From Muscardinus avellanarius (Eukaryota > Chordata > Mammalia > Rodentia > Gliridae), in NCBI GenBank assembly GCA_963383645.1, contig OY726559.1, positions 122,994,721-123,058,720 of the forward strand: a stretch of 64,000 nucleotides of DNA. The letters run 5' to 3'. This document shows positions 10,263-21,293 of the stretch, in pieces (the stretch's first letter is position 1; every line of letters starts with the position of its first letter). The translations under genes and the position numbers were made by a program. The notes beneath the pieces were generated by a model. It searched no databases. It saw only the letters and a program-made list of their open reading frames with translations, and had not been told where the DNA came from.

Positions 10263-10822
10263 GTTTTAAGGATGGTTTCAGGTGAGGGTTTGCTGCTCAG
10301 CTGAAGTAATCTGAGATAAAGCCACTGCTTGGCTCGGTCAGTGAATACAATCACTCTCCTGTGACCTTTAATGTGTGGGGTGGGAGGACAGTGAGACCGC
10401 ACCCCAACATAAAAACATACTGGTCTCAGTGTTACATTTGAAAATGTTGAACGGCCTAACCTGCACGATGCCGTTGGGACGTTTTCCTGGGAATCGCAGA
10501 ATCCACAAACGCTTGCTGGCATCAACATTGGTAGGTGCCCTCCACCATCTTGGTCTACCTACTAAGCCCCCATCTGTACTTAGCCCTCTATCTGGCAACT
10601 CAGTACCCCCTGGTGAGGAAAGTCCTTCGGTCTCTCCTCTCTCTTGGACCTTGTGGAGGATAAGCAAGCCTCTCCAGGCCTTCTCCTCGGGGGCTGCCTT
10701 GCCCACGGGAGTGGCCCCGTGCCCAAAGAGGCTGGGATCTCAGGGCTGGAAAGGGACAGTATAAGATGAACCTGGGTCAGCTTGTGGCGCCAGAGGAAAG
10801 GAAATGCTAAGAATGGGCTCAA
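10263..10822. other. Unique stretch, nothing recognised
   Basis: Open frames of 87-129 codons on both strands overlap and show no domain. No repeat identified. Confidence 0.4.
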
Positions 10823-10947
10823 GCCTGGCGTGGTGGCACACACCTATAACCCCAGTACTTGGGAGGCTGAGACAGGAGGATTACCAGTTTGATGCCAGTC
10901 TCAGCAGCTAGAGGGACCCTCAACGGCAACTTAGCGAGACCCTGTTA
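10823..10947 (+). mobile_element. SINE head without ID half
   Basis: 'agcctggcgtggtggcacac' to 'agcgagaccctgtt', then A-run and a CA/CG repeat where the ID half should be. Confidence 0.85.
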
Positions 10948-10957
10948 AAAAAAAAGT

Positions 10958-11047
10958 ACACACACACGCACACGCACGCGCACACACGCGCACACACACG
11001 CGCGCGCACATGCACGCACACACGCGCGCACACACGTGCGCACGCAT
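10958..11047. repeat. (CA)n/(CG)n alternating tract
   Basis: About 90 bp of almost strict purine-pyrimidine alternation with many CG steps ('cgcgcgcaca'). This composition is a strong candidate for Z-DNA formation. It grew directly from the SINE's A-rich segment. Confidence 0.92.
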
Positions 11048-11195
11048 GTGGGAATTTGACCTGGCTGCCTCCAGTCCCATGAGTAAACAAAGGTTTTCTT
11101 TTGGCATGCAGATGCAGCTGAGCAGAGGGGCCAGGTCTCAGGTGGTCACTACTGACCCCTGGGCGCAGACCGCACTGTCCCTGTGAGTGGTTAGA

Positions 11196-11411
11196 AAGCC
11201 ACTTGTTTTTTTTGTTGTTGTTGTTGTTGTTTTTTGGTGGTACTGGGGTTCCTAGAAACCCTTCTACTTCTGGGCTACACTCCCAGACCTATTTTTTAAA
11301 ATATTTTTATTTGGAAACAGGGTCTCTTAAGCCAGCGTGCTTCCTGCCTCCCTGTCTCCGCCTCCCAAGTGCAGGGATTACAAACTTGTGCCACCGCGCC
11401 CGAAGCCACTT
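11196..11411 (-). mobile_element. SINE (form 3)
   Basis: The body is 11205-11402, flanked by 'aagccactt' (11196-11204 and 11403-11411). The ID end reads 'ggggttcctagaaaccctt'. Confidence 0.92.
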
Positions 11412-11592
11412 CTAATCTAGCTAACTTTGCATATAAATGGACTGCTGCAGCAACAGGTTTCCTAAGCTCAGAATGCTTAAAGAGCTGCACAGAATTGGGG
11501 AAAAGAAAAGCTGCTTGCTTGGGAGAGCTGCCATTGGACTGTTTCTGGCCATGGGGTGGGGAGGGTTAAACCTCTACTCCACATGATGTGGT

Positions 11593-11595
<3 letters not shown>

Positions 11596-11643
<48 letters not shown>
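11596..11643. repeat. (GA)n microsatellite
   Basis: 48 bp of GA just upstream of the retroviral 5' LTR, not linked to a SINE. Confidence 0.95.
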
Positions 11644-11694
11644 CAGCGCAAAGGAACGCTCTCCACCATTCCAAAGTTTATATACATGAGAAGG

Positions 11695-12172
11695 TGACCC
11701 AGTGTTAACTGCCAGTATGAATGCAAAAGTAGCTGAAGCCCCTTGTGCTTCACTTGGGCAGAGAGATGACACACAGCTCCCCTTCCTCTTTGCGATTCAG
11801 TCATGGTATGTGGGGTGTGCAATCCATATGTTGTTATGTCAGGTGGGCTGTGAGCACCTGCATTCAGCGGGTGGCTGGCACAGCGATGGTAAGGAAGTAG
11901 GCCGTTGGCCTCCTGGCATAGCAACCAGGATAAGGAAGACCAGATAGAGCAGTAAAAATCCTATGTAAGGCTCATGGTTTCAGAGGAGGGGAGTGTCTCC
12001 CTTGAGCACTCCATTAAATCCTTTTCTGGCATAATGTGCTTGCACTTGTGCCCCCAACCCCATAAAATCCTGATTAAGCATTTGCAACTAGAGTTTCTCA
12101 GTTCTTTATTTCTACATTTGATTGAGGAAAATGACCCACGACACACCAAACCCATAATAGTTTTGCCGCTCA
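11695..12172 (+). repeat. 5' LTR of the class I ERV
   Basis: Begins TGACCCAG and ends near 'gccgctca', just before the primer site. It contains 'atagcaaccaggataag' and 'ttcagaggaggggagtgtc', shared with the 3' LTR. The TATA position has decayed to 'ctatgtaa' (11961-11968). The CT repeat found in the 3' LTR is absent. The 3' boundary is good to a few bases. Confidence 0.88.
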
Positions 12173-12173
12173 A

Positions 12174-12190
12174 TGCGGGGTCCTCAGGAA
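12174..12190 (+). other. Primer binding site, tRNA-Pro-like
   Basis: 'tgcggggtcctcaggaa' matches the 3' complement of tRNA-Pro at 12 of 17 ungapped positions and sits one base after the LTR terminal CA. Known: proline primers are typical of many gammaretroviruses. Another tRNA cannot be excluded given the divergence. Confidence 0.55.
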
Positions 12191-13018
12191 CACCTGGCAG
12201 TGGTCTGATGCCACTACATCTTCCAACGTCAGTAATCCTCCCTGAGCAGGGGCGAATCCTGGTGGATGACCATGAGTTCCAGCACTGCCAGACTGTGGCT
12301 GTGGAGTCCTTCTGGCCACAGCATATCTGTGACTGAAATCTAGGGGAGGAGGATCTTTCTATAAATAGTGTAGGGAAGACAGGAGGAACTCTGGACCCCT
12401 CCTGTGCTTGCTAAGGCTTGTGGCAGCTGGTATGTGACTAGAACCTGGCGTCCTCTGGGGGAAAGGTTCTTGTAGCCTATTGCCTCACAAGCAAGACTGA
12501 ACTGGTGTTGCAGTTACACTGAGGCTCCAGAGGGACTCATCCTTGTCCTGCCAGGCTCCCCAGTGAGTGCCTCTCAGTTCTGCCCCAGCTAAGACGGGAC
12601 ACTCTTCTTAAAGCCCTGTGAGAAGCTGAGCTTGAGGAAGGCACTTGTGCCCCCTTCAAGCTTCCTGTCTCTTTTGAAGCAGACTCAGCAATGGGAGCCA
12701 TGGAGAGCCCTGTCTTCTGGGGCTTGGGCCCCTCTTCTCCATTGCCTGACTGAACACAGTCCCATTTGAATGAACAGTGTGCATTCAAAGGCTCTCTATG
12801 GCTGGGCGTGGTGGCACACGCTTGTAATCCCCGCACTTGGGTTGGGAGGCTGAGACAGGAGGATTGCACGGGTTCAAAGCCAGCCTCAGCTACTTAGTGA
12901 GGCTTTCAGCAACTTAGTGAGACCCTGTTTCCAAATCAAATATAAAAAAGGTCTGGGAGTATAGCCCGGAGGTAGAAAGCCTCTGGGTTCCACCCCCAGT
13001 ACCACAAAAAAAAAAAAA

Positions 13019-13070
<52 letters not shown>

Positions 13071-13600
13071 AAAGAAAAAGGCTCTCTATGCTGAATTGGG
13101 GAAGGAGGAATGTCCCTGGGGGGCCGTTCAGCTCCTGTTGGCCTTAAACCTTTATCCCCACCTAACCCATGCTACATTCTCTCTGAAGCATAAAAAGACA
13201 GGTTAAAGGATCCTCCCACACTCGAGAACTTAGCTCTAATAGGTACCATCTGCCCATGGCTTCTGCAAGTGTTTTGGGAATTACAGTGTTTATCAATTGG
13301 AAGCACCAGTGATATATAAAGCAGAGGATATCTGTGAGCCCACCTGGACAAAGAGAGGGACAACAGGCAGGAAAGGATGAGCTAAGACAGAGGCAAGAGT
13401 GCAAACCTCCTGCTTGTAGAGGCCTTCCCAGTGGATGGTAAGGCCACGCTCACAAAGCTCAGGGAAGATGCTTCACCAAATTTGCCCCTGGCTGAGTTTG
13501 TAGTTTCTGTTGCAGGGTGAGAAGAAGGGTGACCCCTGGGCACATACCAATAAGCGCACCCACTCTCCCTTAGAAAGGCTCCCAGCTGTCCAAGGGGGAA
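12191..13600 (+). other. ERV leader and decayed start of gag
   Basis: Retroviral leader and matrix region, without a confidently placed gag start. A SINE interrupts it at 12801-13076. All frames are broken; a 110-codon minus-strand frame at 12537-12869 is a chance product. Confidence 0.5.
12787..13090 (+). mobile_element. SINE (form 2) inside the ERV leader
   Basis: The body is 12801-13076. Identical 14-bp flanks 'aaaggctctctatg' lie at 12787-12800 and 13077-13090. The tail became a (GAAA)n repeat (about 13020-13076). Perfect flanks suggest a fairly recent insertion into the old provirus. Confidence 0.96.
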
Positions 13601-14960
13601 GCTCACACTCCCCCGGCATGCATCCTCCAACACTGGGATAAATTCGACCCTGAGGCCTTAAGGAAAAATAACTCTCAAGCATGGCCACAATATTTGCTGG
13701 AGGATGGAATTGGCCACCACATGGAAGTCTGAACTATAATCCTACCCTGCATCTTGACCCATTCTGTAGGAAGGAGGGCAAGTGGGGGGAGATAGCATAT
13801 ATCCAGCTCTTTTACCTCAGACCATCCAGATTTATTAAAAAATTGCAAGGTGGAGGCAGTTTTGGAGGCAGAATTCAGAGGCCAATTGACTCCAACAAAA
13901 CAAGGTGATAACAGCGTGGGAGCCACGGCACCTAAGCAGCCGCTCCTGACACCCGTGGGACCATGCCCTCCTCGTGACACTGCTCCTCACGACCGGGGAC
14001 CCAGGAGGCACCCAAACCTAAGAAAAAACAGGGCCAGTACCAGGGGGACAAGAAGGAAGGTTTCCTTTGTGGTGGCAAGAAGAGGAGTATGGACCCCAAG
14101 TTGTCCATAAACCACTTTCACTGGCTGAGCTGAAGGAGATTAGAATGGAGCCAACCAAAATGTACAGTCCTTCGAGTTACTTGCATCTTTATATAACTTC
14201 ACATGGAAAGATGTTCCCTTACTCTTATGAAAAGGTTAGGGAAGCAGGCAATAACTATTACCCTGCCCAAAGACTTTCAGTAAGAATAACAGGGTTCAAC
14301 AGGGGCAGAAGTGGTACCATTACAAGACTCCAAGTGAGACCCTGAGCACACATGGCATGATTGGAAACTATGCATACTAGAAGGACTAAGGAAAGCTAAC
14401 GTTAAGCCTCTCAATTATGGCCAGTTGGCAGCTGTACGTCAGGGTCCAAATGAGTCCCAAATGACCTTCTTACAAAGACTAAAAAAAGACATGGTAAAAT
14501 CCACTAATTTGACTCCAGACTCGATAGGGGGGAGGCCATTTTCAGAGACAACATTTTAATCTGCATCACATACCCCAAAAATGGTGTCCAGCCCAGAAAA
14601 GTCCACTCTGGATCAGTTGATGCAGGTCGTTAATTCTGTATATTATAATAGGGACTTGGAAAGACAAAAGGAAAAATGTTATGGAGAAATCCTGACTGCC
14701 ATGTATTTAAGCGCTACTCTTACGAGGGTCCAGACTCAGGTCTGCTTCAAGTGTGGGAAGCCTGGACATTTCAAGCATGAATGCCCCCAATAGGGAGGCC
14801 ATAAATATGCCCCAAAGCTCTGTTTACAATGTAAGGGAATCATTGGAAGTCCAAGTGCCCCCAGGCCCCTGCGCCTCCAATGATGGGATCCAGGGCTACC
14901 TCTCCAGGCTCCCACCACCTGAGTTAAGACTCAAGAGCCGTGGGCAGCCCTAAAGGTAGG
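13600..14960 (+). pseudogene. gag: ERV gag remnant (matrix, capsid, nucleocapsid)
   Basis: Relics of the structural polyprotein that assembles the retroviral core. A matrix-like block with a W-P-P motif lies at about 13681-13830. A capsid block with the Q-G-P-N-E-S pattern of the gammaretroviral major homology region is near 14440-14500. A zinc knuckle C-x2-C-x4-H-x4-C (frame 14581-14793) lies near 14740-14781. A second knuckle follows at about 14818-14862 but is split by a one-base frameshift. Numerous stops and frame changes make the gene non-functional. Two knuckles differ from murine leukaemia virus, which has one. Confidence 0.82.
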
Positions 14961-14969
14961 ATCACAGAC

Positions 14970-15205
14970 TGTTTGAATTCTCATGGACATAGGTGCCAGA
15001 TTCCCTGATTTACCTTTTTCCCCTGGTCCGAGATCCTCTCCTAAAGTGACTGTTAGGGGCACATAGGGCCAGGCCTTTGAACTCTTCTTTACTTAGGATT
15101 TAGCCTGCTCCTGGGTGACCTCCACTTCTCTCACTCCTTCTTAGTCACACCAGAGACCCTGGATCTGCTGTTAGGAAGAGATATAATGTCAAAAATCAAG
15201 GGGAC
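14970..15205 (+). pseudogene. pro: ERV protease remnant
   Basis: The active-site motif is altered to D-I-G-A-R near 14980-14995, where retroviral proteases have D-[ST]-G-A. The later L-L-G-R-D motif is visible near 15168-15182. Stops lie between the two blocks. Known role: cleaves Gag and Gag-Pol. Here it is inactive. Confidence 0.7.
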
Positions 15206-15239
15206 TAATTCTCCTTCAGAACCACCTGGTTGCTTCCCT

Positions 15240-16450
15240 TTAGTAGAAATAGACGTTAATCCAGCCTATGGACAGATGGAACTGTAGGATGGGCTCTTTC
15301 TGCCTAATCTGTCCTCATTAAGCTGAAGGACCCATCCACCTTACCCTGAAAAAAGCAATACCTCCTCAGACCTGAGGTTAAAGGACTGTTGCTCATCGTG
15401 AATTGCCTGTTAGGCTTGGGCTTATTGGTAGAATGTGTTCGTCTCTATAATATTTCCATCCTGGGCATGAGGAAGGGAAAGGACAGTGGTGTCTGGTGCA
15501 GGATCTCAGACTTATCAGTGAGGCAGTGTCCTATTCCACCCAGTGGTTCCTTACCCTATACCTAGGGACACAGATTCCCAGTGGAACCTGACACTACTCT
15601 ATGCTGGATTTATATATTTATGTATTTATTTATTATTTATGTGTTTGTTTGTTTTGCAGTACTAGGAATTGAACCAAGAGGCATTCTAGCTCCAAGATAC
15701 ACCCCAGCCCTATTTTTAATTCTTTATTTTGAAACAGCGTATCACTAAGTTGCAGAGAGCCTCAGTAAGTTACTGAGGCTTACCACAAACCTGTGATCTT
15801 CTTGTCTCAGCCTCCCAAGTAATGGGATTACAAGTATGTGTCATCATGCCTGGTGTTGTGCTGAATTTAAGAAATGCTTTTTTCTACATTCTTCTCCATC
15901 CAGATAGCCATCTTCTTTTTGCCTTTGAGGACCTCAGGGGAGGTGGATGCCAGTTAACTAGATGGTGCTGCCTCAGGGGTTCAGGGACAGTCTGCACATA
16001 TTTGGGCAGGCTTTGGCTAAGAACCTGGAGGACTGAAACTCCCCTCAGGCCATGCTCCTCCAGGATGTAGACAGTCTTCTGCTGGCCTGTCCCTCCCTGA
16101 GTGTCTGTGAGGCAGCAGCAAGATCTCTCTTTGACATTTTCCAAAGAGAAGGTTCAACTTTGTGAGACCCAAGTTACTTACTTGGAGATCATACTAAGAG
16201 GAGAATCTTACTCTTTAGGACCAGAAGGACTGTAGCCTGTACTCAGTTTTTCTCTCCCCAGCACCCCATGATAGCTTTGGGGCTTGGGGGAGCTGTAGGT
16301 TACTGCTACGTACGCCTATTCCAAGATAGCATGATCCTTGTACAGATTTCTTAAAGATTTCCAGGAACATCCTAAGTTCCCCTTGAAGCACAGCAGGCAT
16401 TTAAAGGTTAAAACTGGCCCTGAGTGAGGGACTAGCTTTCATATTGCCTA
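15240..16450 (+). pseudogene. pol: ERV reverse transcriptase remnant
   Basis: RT blocks appear in order: V-Q-D-L-R near 15496, an N-A-F-F block (catalytic D lost) near 15880, L-P-Q-G near 15970, and the catalytic Y-x-D-D box at 16064-16075, which now reads D-V-D-S. The frame shifts several times. A minus-strand SINE (15613-15858) splits the domain between the first two blocks. The loss of the first aspartate and the changed YxDD box mean no polymerase activity. Confidence 0.85.
15602..15869 (-). mobile_element. SINE (form 1) inside the ERV RT domain
   Basis: The body is 15613-15858. Flanks 'tgctggattta' (15602-15612) and 'tgctgaattta' (15859-15869) match at 10 of 11 positions. Confidence 0.92.
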
Positions 16451-16759
16451 CACAAGGTAAATTTAATTTATACATCTCTGAAAAGAAGAGGGTAGCACTG
16501 GGAGGAATTCTGTAGCCAGTATCTCATCTCACCAAAGAGCTCCATCCCACAGCTTGTGCTTGGCTGGCTTGCGTACAGGTGGTGGCCACAGTGGGCGCCC
16601 TAGCTCCAGAGGCCCAGAAGCTAACCTTAAGCAGACCTCTTACAGTACAAACCCCCAGTGATCTGGGAGCCTATTGGAGTCAAAGGGACATCTGTTACTC
16701 TCAGACAGCCACATCCTTAAATATCAGGCCATCTTTATAAATAAATCTTAAGGAAATAT

Positions 16760-17335
16760 ATGGTTCTCAATCCATCCACCTTCCTGCCTGGAGATATGGA
16801 AGGATTCACCTATTTAGGTGAGAAGACATTAACGCACCTTCAGGCTCCCCGGCAAGATCAGACAAACCAGCCTCTCCTTAATCTTGATGATGAGCTATTC
16901 ACTGACAGCAGCTCCTTTGTAAAGGAGGGGATACAATATGCGGGCAGTGCCGTCACTACACCTTTTGGAGTGAGAGAAGCAGGATCTCTGCCACCCTCTA
17001 CTAGCAAGCAATTAGATGAGCTAATAGTGCTGACTAAGGCCCTTAACATGGATGATGGGAGAAGAGCTAATATTTATATAAATTCTAAATATGCCTTCCT
17101 GTTTATTCATGCCCATGTAGCCATTTGGAAGGAAAGGGGGCTCCTCTTCATCTGGACACAAGTCCCAGATTACGAATTTATTAATGGACATCCCATGACC
17201 AAAACAAGTGGCCATAATACACTGCAGGGGGCATCAGAAAGGGACAGTTATTTCTGTCCCACTCAGGACAATAATTGTCACACAGGCCTCACAACTACCT
17301 TGTCCAATCTTGTGGGAAGGGTCATTGTTACCTGA
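16760..17335 (+). pseudogene. pol: ERV RNase H remnant (191-codon open frame)
   Basis: The longest surviving retroviral frame. A T-D-S-S-S-F motif (residues 48-53) holds the first catalytic Asp. The D-E-L motif carrying the Glu is retained. The later D-S-x-Y-A motif is N-S-K-Y-A, so the third acidic residue is lost. The H-x-x-G-H-Q-K-G block that follows lies in another frame (near 17215), showing a frameshift at about 17205. The annotated Met is only the first ATG in the open frame, not a true start. Confidence 0.82.
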
Positions 17336-17900
17336 CATGAGGCTTGTGAATTCCCCAGAGGAGAGTGCCAAAGCTAAACAACAAGGGTGCACTGTAGACC
17401 ATCGAGGGTGGTGGGTTGCCTCTGATAAAAAAAGATATGGCCACCCTAAAACTTGCAATGGAAAATACTTAAAACCCTTCACCAGATGCAGCACTTAGGG
17501 AGAGATCATTCCTTAAAACTAGCCTTAAAGTTCTTCATGGGAGAGTGGTTACAGGAAACCACGAGTCACATCTTGTAGGGACGTAAAATCTGCCTAAGGA
17601 CTAACCCTAAAAATAGCCTGTTAAGTCCACCACGCAGACAGTAAGGGGCACATGCCCAGGGGAAGGTTGGCAATTTGATTTAACTCGTGTGCCATGAGGG
17701 AAGACACAGAGTGATGTTGGTGTTAGTACACACCTTCATGGGGTGGGTAGAAGGCTCTACTTGCAAATCAGAAAAAGTGTGGGTGGCAGTAAAAATCTAC
17801 TTCAAGAAATTATCCCCCAATTCAGAGTTCCTCACTCATTCAAAGTGACAATGGCCTTCAAATCTGAGGTTACCCGAGGCATTACTCAGGCCTTGTTTAC

Positions 17901-17935
17901 TCCAAGATACACTCCCAGCCCTAATTTTTCTAGTC

Positions 17936-17983
<48 letters not shown>

Positions 17984-18342
17984 TTGGTGGTACTGGGGGT
18001 GGAACCCAGAGGCTTTCTACCTCTGGGATATACTCCCAGACCCATCTTTTTATATTTTTTTATTTGGAAACAGGGTCTCACTAAGTTGCTGAGAGCCTCA
18101 CTAAGTATCTGAGGCTGGCTTTGAACCTGTGCTATCCTCCTGTCTCAGCCTCCCAAGCGCGAGGATTACAAGCGTGTGCCACCACACCCGGCTGTCTAGT
18201 CTTTATTTTTATTTTTTGAAACAGGGTCTCACTGAGTTGCAAAGAGCCTCGCTAAGTAGCTGAGGCTATCTGCGAACCACAGTCCTCCAGTCTCCGCCTC
18301 CCAAATGCTGGGATTACAAGCGCGCACCACTACGCCCAGCCT
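17901..18342 (-). mobile_element. Old SINE (form 1) split by a younger SINE
   Basis: The ID fragment lies at 17901-17928 and the B1 half at 18208-18342. The linker 'tctagtctttatt' between them served as target for the SINE at 17942-18194. The ID part is truncated. Confidence 0.88.
17929..18207 (-). mobile_element. SINE (form 2) nested in a SINE in the ERV
   Basis: The body is 17942-18194 with a (TTA)n tail (about 17938-17983). A perfect 13-bp duplication 'tctagtctttatt' occurs at 17929-17941 and 18195-18207. It gives a three-layer order: ERV, then form 1, then form 2. Confidence 0.96.
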
Positions 18343-18879
18343 ACCTCTACATATTTTTAAGGCCAAAGGCTTCAATTGTCTCTGCGGCTTCTAAGGCTAA
18401 AGGCCTTATTTTCTTTACATTCTTACTGTAGTTTTATCATTAGAACAAGGGTGGGGGGCTCTATAGTGTTATAGCTGCTGCCCCTCCCTGCCTGAATGCC
18501 TGTGCAGCATCTAAGCTCTGACTACTTTTTACAATTTGGAAATTAAAACCAGAGCAATTTTCCAATACTGGCACAGGAGGCCCTTACTGTTTCAGGATGT
18601 AGTCTTAGACACAGAATCCCAGATATTATCTGACTATGTTACCCAGCTGGCTGCTTATCAACAAACTTTAGGCAAACTCTAAAAGGTGCCAGTGGGAAAG
18701 GGAGAGCCTTTGTTCTGTCCAAGGGACACAGTGATAATAAAATCTATAGTCAAAAAAGAAATCCCCTGGATGGGCCTATATTCCATCACTCTTTACCCCC
18801 ACTGCCGTTCAAGTTCCTGGCATCGATTCCTGAATGCACTACACCAGAGTCAAGCCGTGGACAGATGAGGATTCATTAC

Positions 18880-20572
18880 CAACTCCATCATCCACTCCTG
18901 AAGCACCTGAAACCACCCCGGAATGTTCCTGTGAGCCACTCGAGGAACTTAAACTCCTGTTCAGGAAGACACCTAGTGATAAATAGACACATGATTGATG
19001 TGATGCTCTTTGATCTACCTTCTTTTGAATAATGGCTTTGGGGGGTTATTCATGGTTCTCTATTATGCATTAATGGTCCTGTACTTACTTCCTAAGGGTT
19101 TCAATTATTTTTCTTAGCAATTGTGATCTTAGGAATTGGGAGCAATCTTTTCCTACAATATGGCCCATTCTGGCTTCACAATCTTCTTTATAATTTTACC
19201 TGAGCAATAGCAGAGGGTGAATATATCATTCTGTATCCATTTATAAGATCATCTCACACTTGCTGAAAGTCGTTAGCAGTCCCTATGAGCCAGGCTCTTT
19301 AAACCATGCTCCCCTGGATCTAGAGCATCCTTAGCTGGTCTCTTTGACCAATGACAACACTCCTGAGCTAGGCTGTCAAATCAGATTTGACACCATGAGC
19401 AAACTTCTCCAGAAACTTTGCAGTTGGATGAGATTGCTATCATAATGAAACTTACTGCTGTCCCTGTCAAAAGCTGAGCACATGCCAATGCACCTGCACT
19501 CACCGCTGTACAGTGGCTCTCCCCCTCCTTATGCCCACGCTTCCTCGCTAGGCTAATCGGTCCCATCGGTGTACTGTGAGGTTTGTGCAACACCTCACAC
19601 TGCAGTATATGGTCAGGACTTTTGGGAAGCGGGGAATGGATAGAGAAATATCCCCTGGAACAGAGTCTAGAGAGGCTGAATCTCACCTTAAAGGAGAATC
19701 ACTGTCTCCCACCTGTGGTGACCAACCGTCATGGCTTACTAACTTTTATCAGAGATTTGAAAGACCCGCCTACCAACAGGCCCGTGCTCCCATCAGCTAC
19801 ATTTCCTATCTCAGTGGTCACACTGAGAATGAGCTCTCTGGCTCTGACTTTCCACCAGGCTCTTTTCGATCCCCTCATTTTAACTTCCTTTGGCACATTC
19901 CTACACTGACAACAAGCATTCCAAGGCCAGTGTGCTCTGGGTCAGGCGACCGGCCATTTCTGTGAAGGGCAAGTACTCAACATCATGAGGCCACAACAAT
20001 GTGCTCAAAGAGAACTGCTGCTTCTGCTGAGAGGGGCTGCCTTGGCCATAATATTATTATCCCTTTGGGGTGGGTTTGGATATCATGAGGCCACCATTAG
20101 GAACCTAAACCACACGCTTGAAACCTTCATGAAAAACACTGCTGACACCCTAAAGGGTCTCGAAACAGCACATGAGTCCTTAGTAGGGATAGTATTCGAC
20201 AATCGATGGCCATCAATTATCTATAGGAAGACAAGGGAAATGTGTATGGGACCCTGAAAAAAACTTGTTGCACCTACATCAGTACTTCAGGGAAAGTTGA
20301 GACCAATATCAATAAGATACATGAACAGGCATCCTGGTTACACCACTTTAATTATAATAAAGTTGACATTCCTTATGTGTGGGAAACTGTCGAGTCCATA
20401 TTGCCCTCTATGACTTGGTTTCTTCCTTTTAGGACTCCTAGTTGTCATTTTGCTTATACTAATATTTGGATTATGTCTATTAAACCCTGTGATCAAGTTT
20501 GTTTCCAACAGGTGCAAATCTACCAAAATCCAGATGGTGCTACAAATGGAACCACAGATGAACATCTAACAA
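18880..20572 (+). pseudogene. env: ERV envelope remnant
   Basis: The surface-subunit region (18880-19980) is heavily broken. The transmembrane subunit is clearer. A hydrophobic fusion-peptide-like segment and an amphipathic heptad region lie in the frame 19985-20257. A C-x6-C-C-type motif near 20245-20272 has its first Cys changed to Tyr and lies across a frame change. A hydrophobic membrane anchor of about 20 residues with a short basic tail lies at about 20432-20570 and ends in a stop. Layout fits a gammaretroviral envelope. Not functional. Confidence 0.75.
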
Positions 20573-20746
20573 AGCCTGTGGATGGTGTGGTGACGGGGAA
20601 TGTCTGCCTATCTCACCCCTCCAGGATGAGTTGCTTCCATGTACCCCCAAGGCCAGGGCACCTTCATTGCCCCCTTCCAGCACCAAAGTAGCCAGAGATG
20701 ACTTCAACATCCCCGTTCCCTTGCCTATGGGTGTAGGCAAGTTAAT

Positions 20747-20761
20747 AAAAAAGAGGGGAAA
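20747..20761 (+). other. ERV polypurine tract
   Basis: 'aaaaaagagggga' immediately precedes the 3' LTR and its TG. Known role: primes plus-strand DNA synthesis. Confidence 0.8.
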
Positions 20762-20762
20762 C

Positions 20763-21134
20763 TGACCCGGTGTTAACTGCCAGTAAGAATGCCAAAGTAG
20801 TTGAAGCTCCTTGTCTGCCCTTGGGCAGAGAGATGACATGCAGCCCCATCTTCTACAGCCAGTGCTTTCTCCCCTTTCTCTTTGTGACCCATTAATGGGA
20901 TGTGGACTATGCGATCCATATGCTCTTACATCAAGTGGGCTAGTGGCACCTGTAATCTGCGGGCAGCTGGTACAGTGAAGATGAGAAAGTGGGCTTTTGT
21001 CTTGTTGGCATAGCAACCAGGATAAGAAAGACCAGATAAGGCAGTAAAAACCCTATATAAGACCCAAGATTTCAGAGGAGGGGAGTGTCTTACTGGAGCA
21101 CTCCACTGTGTGTCCTTCTAGGGCATAGTTCATT

Positions 21135-21189
<55 letters not shown>

Positions 21190-21293
21190 GTAAAATCATG
21201 CTTAAGTGTTGCAACTGGAGTTTCCTGGCTCTTTATTTCTATGTTGGGTCAAGAAAAAGGACCCATGGTGACACCAAAATTGTAACTGTAACA
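20763..21293 (+). repeat. 3' LTR of the class I ERV
   Basis: Begins TGACCCGG and ends 'ctgtaaca'. It keeps an intact TATA box 'tatataa' (21054-21060), unlike the 5' LTR. A CT repeat (about 21139-21186) is present only in this LTR. It shares long blocks with the 5' LTR, including 'catagcaaccaggataag'. Confidence 0.9.
21139..21186. repeat. (CT)n microsatellite within the 3' LTR
   Basis: 48 bp of CT in the R/U5 region of the 3' LTR. The 5' LTR has 'atgtgcttgcacttgtgccc' at this position, so the repeat arose after integration. Confidence 0.95.

Larger units (their letters stand above)
17440..18870 (+). pseudogene. pol: ERV integrase remnant
   Basis: An N-terminal H-x3-H zinc-binding relic lies near 17480. 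The catalytic core keeps W-Q-F-D (Asp at 17677-17679) and S-D-N-G (Asp at 17847-17849). Two nested SINEs (17901-18342) interrupt the region before the expected Glu. The C-terminal GPY/F-type domain resumes at about 18690, with an H-Y-T-R-V-K-P-W segment near 18840-18863. Stops and frame changes throughout. Known role: joins viral DNA to the chromosome. Confidence 0.78.

Noticed and set aside
11596..11643. GA repeat as part of the provirus
   Set aside because: It lies outside the AAGG flank and the LTR start, so it belongs to the host flank.
16760..17335. Retroviral RNase H frame as a domesticated host gene
   Set aside because: The catalytic set is incomplete, the domain end lies in another frame and no promoter or splice context supports host use.
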